Shown in pieces: positions 37,285 to 47,582 of a stretch of DNA of 64,000 nt. How positions within the stretch are numbered: the first letter of the stretch is position 1; the number at the start of each line of letters is the position of its first letter. The DNA comes from Polyangiaceae bacterium. GTDB lineage: Bacteria > Myxococcota_A > Polyangia > Polyangiales > Polyangiaceae. Location: assembly GCA_009781005.1 (NCBI GenBank), contig WQYX01000003.1, positions 1-64,000 on the forward strand, in the 5' to 3' direction. A model generated the notes under the pieces. It searched no databases, had not been told where the DNA came from, and saw only the letters and a program-made list of their open reading frames with translations. Made by a program: the position numbers and the translations under genes.

Positions 37285-38124
37285 TTGGCCCTTTCCATTC
37301 CTGAAGACGAAGCTACACTGCACGTTCGTGCGGACGCAAGCAGTGAGAACTCCGTGAGCGATCGAAGCTCGATCGAATGGACCGAGGCAACGTGGAATCC
37401 AATTCGAGGTTGCACGAAGGTCTCGCCCGGCTGCAAGCATTGCTACGCGGAGACGTTCGCTGAGCGGTTCCGGGGCGTGCCCGGTCACCCGTTCGAACAG
37501 GGATTCAACCTGCGCCTGGTTTCAACCGCTCTCGAACTGCCGAGGCGCTGGCGTCGGGGCCGGCTCGTGTTCGTGAACAGCATGTCGGACCTCTTTCACG
37601 AAGCCGTGCCCACCGAGTACATTGCTCGCGTATTCGACGTGATGCGCGAGTGCCCGCAGCATCAGTTCCAGGTGTTGACGAAGAGGGCTGAGCGTCTCGA
37701 AGCGCTCGCGCCCGTGCTGCGCCCGCCGTCGAACGTGTGGCTCGGTGTGAGCGTTGAAAACGCTCAGTATGCATGGCGCATCGAGCACCTCCGACGGACG
37801 CCGGCGCAGGTCCGGTTCGTCAGCATCGAGCCGCTGCTCGGACCCATCCCCAAGCTTTGCCTAGATGGCATTCGCTGGGTCATTGTTGGGGGGGAAAGCG
37901 GTCACGGTGCTCGACCGATGGACGCCGGATGGGTTCGCCTGATCCGAGATCAGTGCCTGCGTGCTCGCGTGCTTTTCTTCTTCAAGCAGTGGGGCGGGGT
38001 ACAGAAGTCGAAGCACGGGCGGGTGCTCGACGATCGAACTTGGGACGATATGCCCGGTGTCGCCGTTTGCTCCGTATCGACTTCGACCAAACACGGTCGC
38101 ACTCATTTGCCAGTGCACACCTAA
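37285..38124 (+). CDS. DUF5131 / phage Gp37-Gp68 family three-Cys protein
   Basis: SSIEWTEATWNPIRGCTKVSPGCKHCYAETFAERF, LVFVNSMSDLFHE, FQVLTKRAERL, NVWLGVSVENAQ, WVIVGGESGHGARPM. Confidence 0.93.
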   Translation: MALSIPEDEATLHVRADASSENSVSDRSSIEWTEATWNPIRGCTKVSPGCKHCYAETFAERFRGVPGHPFEQGFNLRLVSTALELPRRWRRGRLVFVNSMSDLFHEAVPTEYIARVFDVMRECPQHQFQVLTKRAERLEALAPVLRPPSNVWLGVSVENAQYAWRIEHLRRTPAQVRFVSIEPLLGPIPKLCLDGIRWVIVGGESGHGARPMDAGWVRLIRDQCLRARVLFFFKQWGGVQKSKHGRVLDDRTWDDMPGVAVCSVSTSTKHGRTHLPVHT

Positions 38125-38377
38125 GAGCGTGTAGGGCAGCCTGCTGCGCGATCGATTCGTCGGTTGGGCGCTGCGGTGCCTGCGCACGTATGCCAAGTAC
38201 GTTTACGCGGGCTCCTCGCGCTCCGCCGAGCGCCCCGAGCAGATTGCGGACCGAGTATTTTGGCCGAGTTGCAAGCAGCGCAAGGCGCTTCGACGCAAAT
38301 CGGCAAAAAGACGATGGGAGCAACCTGCGAGGGGTTCAGCAGCCTCGATTCGCTCGTGACGGCTGTAGAACACGCTC
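38125..38377. repeat. Dispersed repeat family B, long copy (253 bp)
   Basis: TAA|GAGCGTGTAGGGCAGCC...GGCTGTAGAACACGCTC|TAA; ~120-nt internal extra segment at about 38217-38338. Confidence 0.9.
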
Positions 38378-38441
38378 TAAGAGCGCGGGCGATTTGTGCT
38401 TGCCAAAAAACGATGAAAGCCATGAAAACATGGCCTCTCAG

Positions 38442-38513
38442 AGGCGCGGATCGGATTCGAACCGACGTATGACGGTTTTGCAAACCGGTGCCTAACCACT
38501 TGGCTACCGCGCC
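38442..38513 (-). tRNA. tRNA-Cys (GCA)
   Basis: GGCGCGGTAGCCAAGTGGTTAGGCACCGGTTTGCAAAACCGTCATACGTCGGTTCGAATCCGATCCGCGCCT; cloverleaf drawn by hand. Confidence 0.95.
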
Positions 38514-38549
38514 AGACGGACCATCGAATACTGGTCCTGGAGCACGCGG

Positions 38550-39842
38550 TCAACCGGTTCCCTTCGGGTGCAAAATCTCGATGCCGTTCATGTAGGGTAC
38601 GAGCGCTTTCGGCAGCGTGATGGATCCGTCCGCGTTCTGGTGATTCTCGAGCAGCGGGATGAGGATGCGCGGGCTTGCCACGGCGGTGTTGTTCAACGTG
38701 TACGGGTACGCGAGCGAGCCGTCTGGCATGCGCACGCGAATGTTGGAGCGGCGCGCCTGAAAATCGCCGAGCGTGGAGCATGAGTGCGTCTCGTTGTAAG
38801 CGCCTTTGCCGTCGGCGCGTCCGGGCATCCATGACTCCACTTCGTGCTTGCGCGTCTGCCCGAGACCAATTTCGCCGGTGCACGCAATGGCAACGCGATA
38901 AGGGATCTCGAGTTTTTCGAGAATGGCTTCGGCGTTGGCGAGAAGTTGATAATGCTCTTTTTCGGCCACCGTTTCATCTGGCAGGCAAAAGACGACTTGC
39001 TCTACTTTGGTGAACTGGTGCACGCGGTAAAGGCCCTTCGTATCCTTTCCATACGCGCCTGCCTCACGGCGAAAACAATTCGACACACCCGCATAGCGAA
39101 TCGGCAGTGACGCGGCGTCGAGCACGTCGTCGCAGTGGAGCGAGACGAGCGGCACTTCACTCGTGCCGACAAGAAACAATTCGTCCGCCGTGATCGCGTA
39201 CGCTTCTTCGACGCCGAGCGGGAAGAAGCCCGTGCCCACCATCGCGCGCTCTTTGACCATCACGGGCGGTATGACGATCGTGAGACCTCGCGCAACGAGG
39301 AGATCGATCGCGAGACGAGTGATCGCGAGTTCGAGCAGCGCGCCCGTGCCCATGAGCGCGTACGAGCGACCGCCCGCATACTTGCGCGGCCCGTCCCAGT
39401 TGACCATTCGGTGGAGCATCATGAGCTCCACGTGATCCTTCGGCTTGAAGTCGAATGCGCGCTTTACGCCGACTCTGCGGATCTCGACGTTGTCCTCTTC
39501 GCCCGCGCCGATCGGCACCTCCGGACGCGGGATGCTCGGCACGCGCAACATCAAGTCATCGAACTTCTTCTGCGCACCCGCGAGCGACGGTTCGAGCTCT
39601 TCGAGTTCGACCTTCACGGCCCTGCCTTCGTCGACGAGCGGCGCGCGCTCTTCCTTCTTCGCCTTCGGAATGAGCTGCGCGATCTCGTTCTTGCGCGCGC
39701 GCTTCGATTCGAGCTTTGCGATGAGCTCGCGGCGCTCTTTGTCGGCGGCGAGCAGCGCATCGAGATCGAGTTCAACGCGCTTGTTCTTGATGGCAGCGCG
39801 CACAGCGTCTTGGTTCTGGCGGATGAAGACTATGTCGAGCAT
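38550..39842 (-). CDS. serS: Seryl-tRNA synthetase
   Basis: MLDIVFIRQNQDAVRAAIKNKR, CFRREAGAYGKDTKGLYRVHQFTKVEQV, EVESWMPGR...ETHSCSTLGDFQARR. Confidence 0.97.
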   Translation of the reverse strand: MLDIVFIRQNQDAVRAAIKNKRVELDLDALLAADKERRELIAKLESKRARKNEIAQLIPKAKKEERAPLVDEGRAVKVELEELEPSLAGAQKKFDDLMLRVPSIPRPEVPIGAGEEDNVEIRRVGVKRAFDFKPKDHVELMMLHRMVNWDGPRKYAGGRSYALMGTGALLELAITRLAIDLLVARGLTIVIPPVMVKERAMVGTGFFPLGVEEAYAITADELFLVGTSEVPLVSLHCDDVLDAASLPIRYAGVSNCFRREAGAYGKDTKGLYRVHQFTKVEQVVFCLPDETVAEKEHYQLLANAEAILEKLEIPYRVAIACTGEIGLGQTRKHEVESWMPGRADGKGAYNETHSCSTLGDFQARRSNIRVRMPDGSLAYPYTLNNTAVASPRILIPLLENHQNADGSITLPKALVPYMNGIEILHPKGTG

Positions 39843-39928
39843 GGAGGAGTGACAGTTCGACCCGCGTCGACCATTCGTCAAGAGGGAAAGAAGCTGAGTA
39901 GACCCCGCATATCTGCCGGCCGGCCAAT

Positions 39929-39962
39929 AAAAAACGCGAGGCCGCTGAGCGACCTCGCGTTT
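39929..39962 (-). terminator. Rho-independent terminator (possibly bidirectional)
   Basis: Minus strand AAACGCGAGGTCGCTCAGCGGCCTCGCGTTTTTTATTGG downstream of 39983-40423. Confidence 0.8.
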
Positions 39963-39982
39963 CATTGCGTTCGTGCCGAACG

Positions 39983-40423
39983 TTACTTGGCTGCCGGTGG
40001 AGGAAGGGGCGCGCCTTCCGCGTGATGATGGTGATGCGCAGGCGGCGGCGTGAACTCGTATGAGAACGTCCCGTCACCTTTGCGCTTGTCCGCCGGGTTG
40101 ATGGGGCCTGCGCCCGTGATCGTCCTCACGACGCAGTCGGCAACTGCATCGGGAGCCGTGGTGTTGGCCTTGTCAACGGCGACGTTCGTGATCGTGCCCG
40201 CGCCGTCGGCGCCGTCGGCCACGACGTTGAACACCACGGTGACCTTGCCGCCGACACCCGGGGTGCCTTTGAGAACGCTGTCGTAGCAGGCAACGATCTC
40301 GCTGTTCTTCGTGCCGAGAACGGCCGCCGTGTCATCGCGGTAGTTCTCGGGAGTGCGCGCCGTGCCTCCGCCGCATCCCACGAGTGCCGCGAGCGAAACT
40401 GCGAAAAAGAACGTGGTTTTCAT
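39983..40423 (-). CDS. AgmX/PglI C-terminal-domain-like lipoprotein
   Basis: IVACYDSVLKGTPGVGGKVTVVFNVVADG...DAVADCVVRTITG; signal/lipobox LVGCGGG. Confidence 0.75.
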   Translation of the reverse strand: MKTTFFFAVSLAALVGCGGGTARTPENYRDDTAAVLGTKNSEIVACYDSVLKGTPGVGGKVTVVFNVVADGADGAGTITNVAVDKANTTAPDAVADCVVRTITGAGPINPADKRKGDGTFSYEFTPPPAHHHHHAEGAPLPPPAAK

Positions 40424-41187
40424 GGCTTCGTACCCTCCGGCTTCTTCGCGGCGTCCGTCTTCGGTGGCGGCGTCTTTGCTGGTGCGGCCTTCCCGTCGTG
40501 ATGCTTCTTATGGCCTGCGGGTGGCTTCGCGTTGGTGTCCGTCTCGTCGGGTGCTTTGATTGACTCGGTGGTGCTGTGGACGACCTTCTCCTTGCCGGTC
40601 GTCGGGTCGATCACGACCTTCTCCTTCGTTACCTCTTGCTCGATGACGATGAAGTCGACGCGGCGGTTCTTCTCGCGATTCTCTTCCGTGTCGTTCGGGG
40701 CAATCGGACGCTCGCTGCCCCAGCCCTTCGCGGTGAGACGGGAGGCTTCGATGCCGTCCTTCTTCACGAGGTAATCCATGACGGACTTGGCGCGTTGATC
40801 GGAAAGGGTCTTGTTCCGCTTGGCGTCGCCCTCGGCCGAGGCATGTCCCTCGATCGAGATCTTTTTGACCTGCGGATTGTTCTTGATGACGTCGGCGATG
40901 TCCTTCAAGAGCGAATCGCTCTCAGGCTTGATCGTCGCCTTGTTCACCTCGAATTGGATCTTCTCTTTGAATTCGATCTTGTTGTCGCGCAGCTCAACGC
41001 GCGGCGGCGGCTTCGGCGGCTCCGGCGCGGGCGGCGGGGGAGGGGGCGGCGGGGGAGGCGGAGGCGGAGTGCCAGCAATGGCGAACGCCTGCGCTCCCGA
41101 GAACTGCGTGGCGCTACTGCCGCAGCCAACGACGGCTAGCAGCATCGACGCAGCAATGGCGTGCGACAGGAAACGTTGGGAAAGCAT
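40420..41187 (-). CDS. OmpA family lipoprotein
   Basis: ISIEGHASAEGDAKRNKTLSDQRAKSVMDYLVKKDGIEASRLTAKGWGSERPIAPNDTEENREKNRRVDFI; 13-Pro run. Confidence 0.93.
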   Translation of the reverse strand: MLSQRFLSHAIAASMLLAVVGCGSSATQFSGAQAFAIAGTPPPPPPPPPPPPPAPEPPKPPPRVELRDNKIEFKEKIQFEVNKATIKPESDSLLKDIADVIKNNPQVKKISIEGHASAEGDAKRNKTLSDQRAKSVMDYLVKKDGIEASRLTAKGWGSERPIAPNDTEENREKNRRVDFIVIEQEVTKEKVVIDPTTGKEKVVHSTTESIKAPDETDTNAKPPAGHKKHHDGKAAPAKTPPPKTDAAKKPEGTKP

Positions 41188-41410
41188 CGGTAACGAACCT
41201 CGTGTGTCGTGAAGGGAAAGGGCCGATCCGACGGGAGCGGTCCACGCGTCCCCCTCCGTGGACGAAGCTTCGAATAAGCTGCATCCACTTTGGTTCATGC
41301 GGTGCAATAGACGGATCCGTCGCAATCGTCCATTCCGTTTTTCCAGATCCGCCAAAAGACTTTAATTTTTCGATGACTCCACTTCCATTGCACGTTCGTC
41401 ATTCCAAAGT

Positions 41411-41433
41411 CAGCGTCAAATCGAAAGCGGGGG
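41411..41433. repeat. Solo end remnant of family A
   Basis: cagcgtcaaatcgaaagcggggg abutting the TAA stop (41434-41436) of the A2M gene. Confidence 0.5.
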
Positions 41434-44400
41434 TTATTCGACAATCATTCGATCGCTCCTACTGCGACCAAACGTTTCTGGCGCGTACATCTCCTCGGCT
41501 TTCGAAGGTGGCACAATGTAGACACCGGGAGTCGTGGCCTTCGCAACGTACGTGTAGTCCCAAACCCCATCCCATAGCAGCGATGCGAACGCCTCAACGC
41601 GCTCGTCTCGCATGTTCTGGTGTTCGTACCAAGTGCGGTTCCAATACCAATATCGGCCTCGGCTTTTCTGTGCATCGATCTCATTCGGGTCCGTTGGGAT
41701 CGGGCCCGTCACCGCGAGCGCCGGATTCAACGCCTCGAGTCCCGCAGGCAGTGGATCGACGAGCGCGACGTGATAGCGGCGCGCCGCTGCAACCATGGAT
41801 ACACGCACGCGAACTTTCGCGCCGACCTTGACTCGCCACGTACCATCAGGGTCGCGCGTGACATCCTTCGCGCTATCCGCGCCTTCATAGATGCGTGAGA
41901 CGACGAAGCCATGATCGGCCGGCGGGAGCTTGAGATCCGTCGGCGCGTACTGCATGCCGATTCGGTAGTAGAGGCGGCCCGCGCCGTTCTTGTCGACGAC
42001 GAGGTTCTGCATGCCCGTCATTTTGTCGGCGAGCCACTGCATCGGCACGTCGATGTTGCTCGATTCGGTCGTGCGTCCTTTGAACGCGTGCTCTCCCGCG
42101 AATCGATCCCCGAGCCACACACGAGCGACGAAGTCCGGCGTGACCTTTTCGTAGGTGTGGAAGTACCGATCGAGGGCGAGCAAGACGAAGGCATTCTCTT
42201 GCGTGTTCGTCCATCGCCCCGCTTTGCGATGATCGAGAAGTCCTTTGACCAGTTTCGGAATGAGGCTCGACGACGGTTCATCGCCAATCAACGACTCGAG
42301 CAAAACGCCGTCAGCGCGTCTGTCGGAGTGGAGCAACACCCAGTTCGAGTCTTGGTAGTCACTGACGAAATGTGCGGCTCCGGCGGTCTCCGTTGCGCGG
42401 TTATGCACGTGCCTGCGGATGGCGGTGTTCTCTGCGACGCTGCTCTTGTCTTGGGAAATCGTCGGCCAGATCCAGCCAACTGCCTCGATGGGCAGCTTGT
42501 CCACGCCACCTGCTTCGCGGATGAGTGATTTGGCGCGCGCCGGAGCCGCGTCTCCCATGAGTTTTCGCACGTAGAGCGAATACGCAACAAGAGAGCGTCG
42601 TGCATCAACGGAGTACCACCAGGGAATGTAACCTTCGATATCGCGAAGATAACTCTGCGCACGCGCCATCATCGCCGGATCGGGTTCGTAGCCTTTGCTT
42701 TTCGCACGCACGAGCGCGTGTGCAACATGCACCGAGACGTACGGCCACGGTTCCTCCTGCCAGAGGCCCCAGCCGCCGGAGGAGTGCTGCGTGCGTTTGA
42801 GTTTGTCGAGATCGGCCTTCATGGACACGGCGATCTCTTTCTGAGACGGCATGCCCTCGGCCTTGAACGCCGTGAGCACGTCGCGAAGTGCTGCGACCGC
42901 GAGGACACGCGATGCAACCTGTTCGTTGCATTCGAAGGGATACTTCGTGAGATAAAGAAATGCGTCGGTGAGCGCGGAGAGCTGCGTCGAGCTCGTCGAG
43001 ATTTCGAGACCGCCGAATTGCGGGAACACACCTGCCGGCATCTTTACCGGCTGGGCAATCGTGCCGTTGTCGATCTCTCCGTACGTGGCGAATGCCTCGG
43101 TCGTTGCGGGCGTGTAAACAGGGAGCTCGATCTCACTTGCGTCGGAGAAGCCCGCCGACGCGACGCCGATCTGAAAGCGCGCTTTCCCAGGTTTCATCGT
43201 GCCGGAGGCGAAGCGCACCTCGACGCGATCGTTCGGAGGAACGGTGACGTGCTTGGCAGATGGCTCCGCGATCGCCGCATTGCTGGCCCGCACGACGACG
43301 CCAACATCGACCGCGGCGTTGGTTTGATTCTGCACGACAATCGGCAGCTCGAAGCGATCGCCGAAGTTCAAAAACCGCGGTGCACTCGGGCGCACCATCA
43401 GCGGAAGGCGCGCGGTGATCGTGGACTCGTTCGAGCCGAAGTTGCGCTCTCCGGCGGACGCGACCGCCATCACGCGGTAGCGCGTGAGGTTGTCCGGCAG
43501 CTTGAAGGACACGGTGGCTTTGCCCGCGGTGTCGGTGCGAACACGCGGTGCGAAGAGCGCGAGCGGCGCGAAGTCGGTCCGAACTTGGATGGGCGTCGTG
43601 CTCTCCCTCTTGTCGGCGGCGAGCGATTCGGCGATCGGTGCAGCGGGCGGAGGTGGTGCCGCTTGGCGTAGGACCCCCATCGGCGCTCTCGCTCTCATGA
43701 CCGCTCCATCCAGCGGCATCGCTTCGTACAGAACATGGCGCTCGTCTTCTTGCTTCGAGAGCATGCCGAGATTCGCGAGATTCGGATCGGCGAGGAGGAT
43801 CGCGTCGCGCATGCCGACGTCGCTCACATCGATCGATCGAATCATGTAAAATACACTGATCGGATCGGGCGTCTTGTACCCGGACAGCGCTAGGATTGCT
43901 TCGTCGGCGACCACCAGAGCGACATCGGCGTTCGCGACGGCACGGCCGGCAGCATCTTTCACGTCCACGTCAATCGCCGTTGCAGAACCGGGCTCCGTCA
44001 TGGACGCCTTCGCAGCGACTTTCACGGCGAGCGTGCGCGAGACAGGCAGCACGTTCGCGTCGATTTTCCCGCTCGCGTATGCGGGCCGCTTTGACAACCT
44101 CTCGTCGGGTTTGCCTGTGGCGTCCTCGCGCACAGCAGCGCCAACGAGATCGACGCGCATCTCGACGTTCGGCACCATGCTCTCATTGAGCTTCACCGAG
44201 AGCACTTGAGATGCGGCGCGCATGGTGAAGCGCTCGACGTGCACGATCCCTTGACGGCGTACCGTGAGCACGCCTTCGGCCGGTGCGAACGGCGAAAGGA
44301 CGAGCAGCTCGGCGACCTCACCCGGCTTGTATTCTTTCTTGTCCGCGATCACGGTGATCTTGTCGCTGCCCAGGGCGCGGTCCTTGGGCATGTCTTTGCC

Positions 44401-47400
44401 AGTCACCCAAAGCGTGGTCGCCGTTTGGTTCTTGCGCCCCTCCGCGTCCGTGACGATCGCCGTGATCCGCCATCGTCCGCCTTCCGGTGGCTTGATTGTA
44501 CAATGCACGGGCTCTTCGGCGCCCGCGGAGCCACTCGTCACGTTGCACGTCTGAACGTCGACTTCCTTGTCCTCGTACTTCTCACCGCGCTGCACGGATT
44601 CGAGGCGCGCTGCGCGAACCGCGACGGGCCGCCCGGAGAGCGCTTTGCCGTCGATGTCGGCCGCGAGAAGCGCCACATCAACGGAGTCACCCGCGCGCAC
44701 GAAATTCTTCGCGAGCCGCACGCCAACGTACGCCGAAGCAGGATGCACGATCATGCTCGCGCGGCCCGCCCACTCTTGGCGATTCACGTCCGTGACTCGT
44801 CCAACGAGATCGAGACTCATCGGATACGACGGATCGAGCGCATCGAAGTCGAGACGAACGCGATGGATGCCCTGCGAGTTCGTGACCGAAGACCACGTCT
44901 CCGTCTTCGTGTCGTCTGCTTCTCGCTTTGAGAACCACCACCACCATCCGCGCTCCTCGGGACCGAAGTGGTAGTCGCTGCGATTTGGGGGCGTGAACGA
45001 CGACGTTTTGCGCGTTATCGACCAATTGACCGGCGCTGAAGCAAGTCCCCCGCCCGCGTAGTACGCAGCCGTCACGGTGGCGACTGCATGCTCGCCTACG
45101 AAGTGCGGTCCCTCCGTCGATGTTGCGGTGACCTCGAACTCGGGTCTGCGAAACTCCTGCACCTCGAACACGTGTTGGAAGGTCGTGTTCGACTCGTTGA
45201 GGGCGGCAAGCTGCAACTCGACGTACGCCTTGCCGGTGTTCGCGTTGTCGGGAAGCTTGAACGCGAGATCGAACGAGCCTTGATCATCCATCGTGGTCTC
45301 GCCTTTGCCGATCTCGGCCCCGCGCGGATCGCGCACGCGGAAATCCACTTTTTGATTCGCGATGCCGTCGATGGCAGTGAGGTCGCCGCCTCGCTCGAGG
45401 ATCGCGCGGCGTACCCAGCCCTTCACGTGGACCTCTTCGCTCGGCTTGTACGTGCCGCGATCGTCGAAGACGAACCAACGCACTTCGTCGGGCCGCTGGC
45501 TGTGCACAAAGCCAAGCCCGTATTCGGGCACGATCACGACGTCTTTGCCCTTCGTCGCGACGACCACGCTGCCTGGTTTGTCTGAGAGCGGTACGCGCGC
45601 GAGACCGTCATGCGTCTTGCTCGATGGCCCCGCACCGAGGATCGACACGTCCGCGTCCTCGATCGGCACGCCGTTTTCGAGGTTCGTCACCCAGCCCGTG
45701 ATGGCGTCGTTCTCGACGAAGGCAGAGAGACCGAGCTTGGTCGATTGCACCCAGACATGCAGTTCCGGTCTGCGTCGTTCCGGCATCGCACGCGTGGGCT
45801 CGACGATGACGAGCGCATGTCCGAGTCCCGACGAGAGCGCAGGCCCGAGATCGATCGCAGTGGATGCGAGTTCGTCGGGCGCGCTCTTTGGCGAGATCAC
45901 TCTGTCGACGACGAGCCTCCCCGGTGGCGCGATCTTGCGCGGTCGCTCCCACTCGTTGGAAAATTGCATGTATTTTGCATAATTCGCAGGCGTGACAGCG
46001 TAGACGCGTGTGCGCAGCGACGGCTCGTTGATCGAATAGACCGTGTACTGTCTGGGGGACGCGGGATCTAAAACCACCATTGGTTTCTCCGCGCCGAACA
46101 GCATCGGCTCCGCGGAGCCGACGTTGAACGATGCCGTTGCGTCTTTGACCATGGTCTGGCCGTGCTCGTCGGTGAGCGCACGGCTGATCGTCACCGTGTA
46201 CTTCGTGCGGCCTTTGGTTCGTCCGCGGATGGTGATGTCGCGGCCGCGGACGTCGACCTTCATGCCAGGGATCGCCGGCGTGACCGTCACCATCGACGCG
46301 TCGAAGTGCGCGAGGTCGATGGAGTTCGAGAACTCGACGTCGAAGCTTTGAAGCGGCCGGCAGATCTCGCGCCAGCTCCAGCTGCAGTGCGATCGGACGA
46401 CGTCGAGCGGGCCGAACGTGCTGAACTCGAATCTTTGGTCTTTCGTCGTCGCGCGCGGTCCCTCGGCGCCTTTTGCCCCAGCTTTGACTTGCACCGTGTA
46501 ATGCGTGGCCACGGCGAGTTTCGAGATCGGCTTGAATGCTAGCCAGCGATCCTTTTCGGCCTGCGCTGCGAGCCTCCGTACAGCCTCGTCCGCGTCCACT
46601 TCGTCGTCCGTTGCGAGGCGTATCGGAGCTGTGCCCCGATGGCTCGTGAGATCCATGCTGGCGAGCATCGCGGCTCGGTCGATCGCCTGATCGAACGAAG
46701 CGAAGATCACCGGATCGAGCGGCTGAGAACTCCCCGACGGCCAGGAGCTCGTCACTTTTGGAGGCGGCGTGGTGAACGTCCAGCGCATCGGCTTCGCGAG
46801 CACCTCGCCGTTCGCCGCTTTCGTACCCGCAGGCACCTCCGCCACGAACTCGGTGGCCATTGGGAAGCGCCCGTCTGGCTGAAACATCAGCGTTTGCGTC
46901 CCGAGCCAACGCCACTTTCCTGCGGGCTCGGGCGTGAGCACGATGGGCAGCCGGTCTTTCGCGATTTCGTCCACCGACGTCACCGGGATCATCGGCTGCG
47001 AGAAGGTCACGGTCAGGTGCGGGGCGAGATCCACAGGTCCTTCGGGTGTGTGTCGCTCGACTGTGAGCGGACCTCGCGCGGGCGGAGGTGCTAGAGGTGG
47101 CGCTTCAGGTGGAGGAAAGCTCTCGTGAACCGTCTTGCCGGTGCGCGGCGCGGGAATGGACTTGTCGCGCATCGCGAAGTCTTTGGCGTCATCGGGTTTT
47201 TCTGCGAGCGCAGGCAAGCGCGCGAGGATGCGCTCCTTGTCGGATTTGCCGAGCGGCGTGGACGGTGCGAAAGCGGTACGCGCGCCGCGATCTGCCTCCT
47301 CGTCTGCGTTGCTGATTCGGAATCCAAGTCCTGATTTCGAAAGGCGCACGACGAGCGGAGTTGGCGGTTGCGATGCTTGTTGGGATGCTTCCGGCATTTT

Positions 47401-47475
47401 CGATGGGTGGTTTCCCGGACATCCGAGAGCCGCGAGCGCAAAAGAAACAACCACGGCGAGTGCGCTTCGTTTCAT
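41434..47475 (-). CDS. Bacterial alpha-2-macroglobulin (thioester-containing lipoprotein)
   Basis: MKRSALAVVVSFALAALGCPG lipobox; VRTDFAPLALFAPRVRTDTAGKATVSFKLPDNLTRYRVMAVA; thioester KYPFECNEQVASRVLA. Confidence 0.93.
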   Translation of the reverse strand: MKRSALAVVVSFALAALGCPGNHPSKMPEASQQASQPPTPLVVRLSKSGLGFRISNADEEADRGARTAFAPSTPLGKSDKERILARLPALAEKPDDAKDFAMRDKSIPAPRTGKTVHESFPPPEAPPLAPPPARGPLTVERHTPEGPVDLAPHLTVTFSQPMIPVTSVDEIAKDRLPIVLTPEPAGKWRWLGTQTLMFQPDGRFPMATEFVAEVPAGTKAANGEVLAKPMRWTFTTPPPKVTSSWPSGSSQPLDPVIFASFDQAIDRAAMLASMDLTSHRGTAPIRLATDDEVDADEAVRRLAAQAEKDRWLAFKPISKLAVATHYTVQVKAGAKGAEGPRATTKDQRFEFSTFGPLDVVRSHCSWSWREICRPLQSFDVEFSNSIDLAHFDASMVTVTPAIPGMKVDVRGRDITIRGRTKGRTKYTVTISRALTDEHGQTMVKDATASFNVGSAEPMLFGAEKPMVVLDPASPRQYTVYSINEPSLRTRVYAVTPANYAKYMQFSNEWERPRKIAPPGRLVVDRVISPKSAPDELASTAIDLGPALSSGLGHALVIVEPTRAMPERRRPELHVWVQSTKLGLSAFVENDAITGWVTNLENGVPIEDADVSILGAGPSSKTHDGLARVPLSDKPGSVVVATKGKDVVIVPEYGLGFVHSQRPDEVRWFVFDDRGTYKPSEEVHVKGWVRRAILERGGDLTAIDGIANQKVDFRVRDPRGAEIGKGETTMDDQGSFDLAFKLPDNANTGKAYVELQLAALNESNTTFQHVFEVQEFRRPEFEVTATSTEGPHFVGEHAVATVTAAYYAGGGLASAPVNWSITRKTSSFTPPNRSDYHFGPEERGWWWWFSKREADDTKTETWSSVTNSQGIHRVRLDFDALDPSYPMSLDLVGRVTDVNRQEWAGRASMIVHPASAYVGVRLAKNFVRAGDSVDVALLAADIDGKALSGRPVAVRAARLESVQRGEKYEDKEVDVQTCNVTSGSAGAEEPVHCTIKPPEGGRWRITAIVTDAEGRKNQTATTLWVTGKDMPKDRALGSDKITVIADKKEYKPGEVAELLVLSPFAPAEGVLTVRRQGIVHVERFTMRAASQVLSVKLNESMVPNVEMRVDLVGAAVREDATGKPDERLSKRPAYASGKIDANVLPVSRTLAVKVAAKASMTEPGSATAIDVDVKDAAGRAVANADVALVVADEAILALSGYKTPDPISVFYMIRSIDVSDVGMRDAILLADPNLANLGMLSKQEDERHVLYEAMPLDGAVMRARAPMGVLRQAAPPPPAAPIAESLAADKRESTTPIQVRTDFAPLALFAPRVRTDTAGKATVSFKLPDNLTRYRVMAVASAGERNFGSNESTITARLPLMVRPSAPRFLNFGDRFELPIVVQNQTNAAVDVGVVVRASNAAIAEPSAKHVTVPPNDRVEVRFASGTMKPGKARFQIGVASAGFSDASEIELPVYTPATTEAFATYGEIDNGTIAQPVKMPAGVFPQFGGLEISTSSTQLSALTDAFLYLTKYPFECNEQVASRVLAVAALRDVLTAFKAEGMPSQKEIAVSMKADLDKLKRTQHSSGGWGLWQEEPWPYVSVHVAHALVRAKSKGYEPDPAMMARAQSYLRDIEGYIPWWYSVDARRSLVAYSLYVRKLMGDAAPARAKSLIREAGGVDKLPIEAVGWIWPTISQDKSSVAENTAIRRHVHNRATETAGAAHFVSDYQDSNWVLLHSDRRADGVLLESLIGDEPSSSLIPKLVKGLLDHRKAGRWTNTQENAFVLLALDRYFHTYEKVTPDFVARVWLGDRFAGEHAFKGRTTESSNIDVPMQWLADKMTGMQNLVVDKNGAGRLYYRIGMQYAPTDLKLPPADHGFVVSRIYEGADSAKDVTRDPDGTWRVKVGAKVRVRVSMVAAARRYHVALVDPLPAGLEALNPALAVTGPIPTDPNEIDAQKSRGRYWYWNRTWYEHQNMRDERVEAFASLLWDGVWDYTYVAKATTPGVYIVPPSKAEEMYAPETFGRSRSDRMIVE

Positions 47476-47582
47476 GAGCGAGATGTCTCCACGATGGAAC
47501 GCGAGCTTACAGGGGATCCGGCACGGCCGGCGGTCTCTGAAACGAATCAGAGAAGAAGAAGATCTCTCACGAGCGAAGTCAC

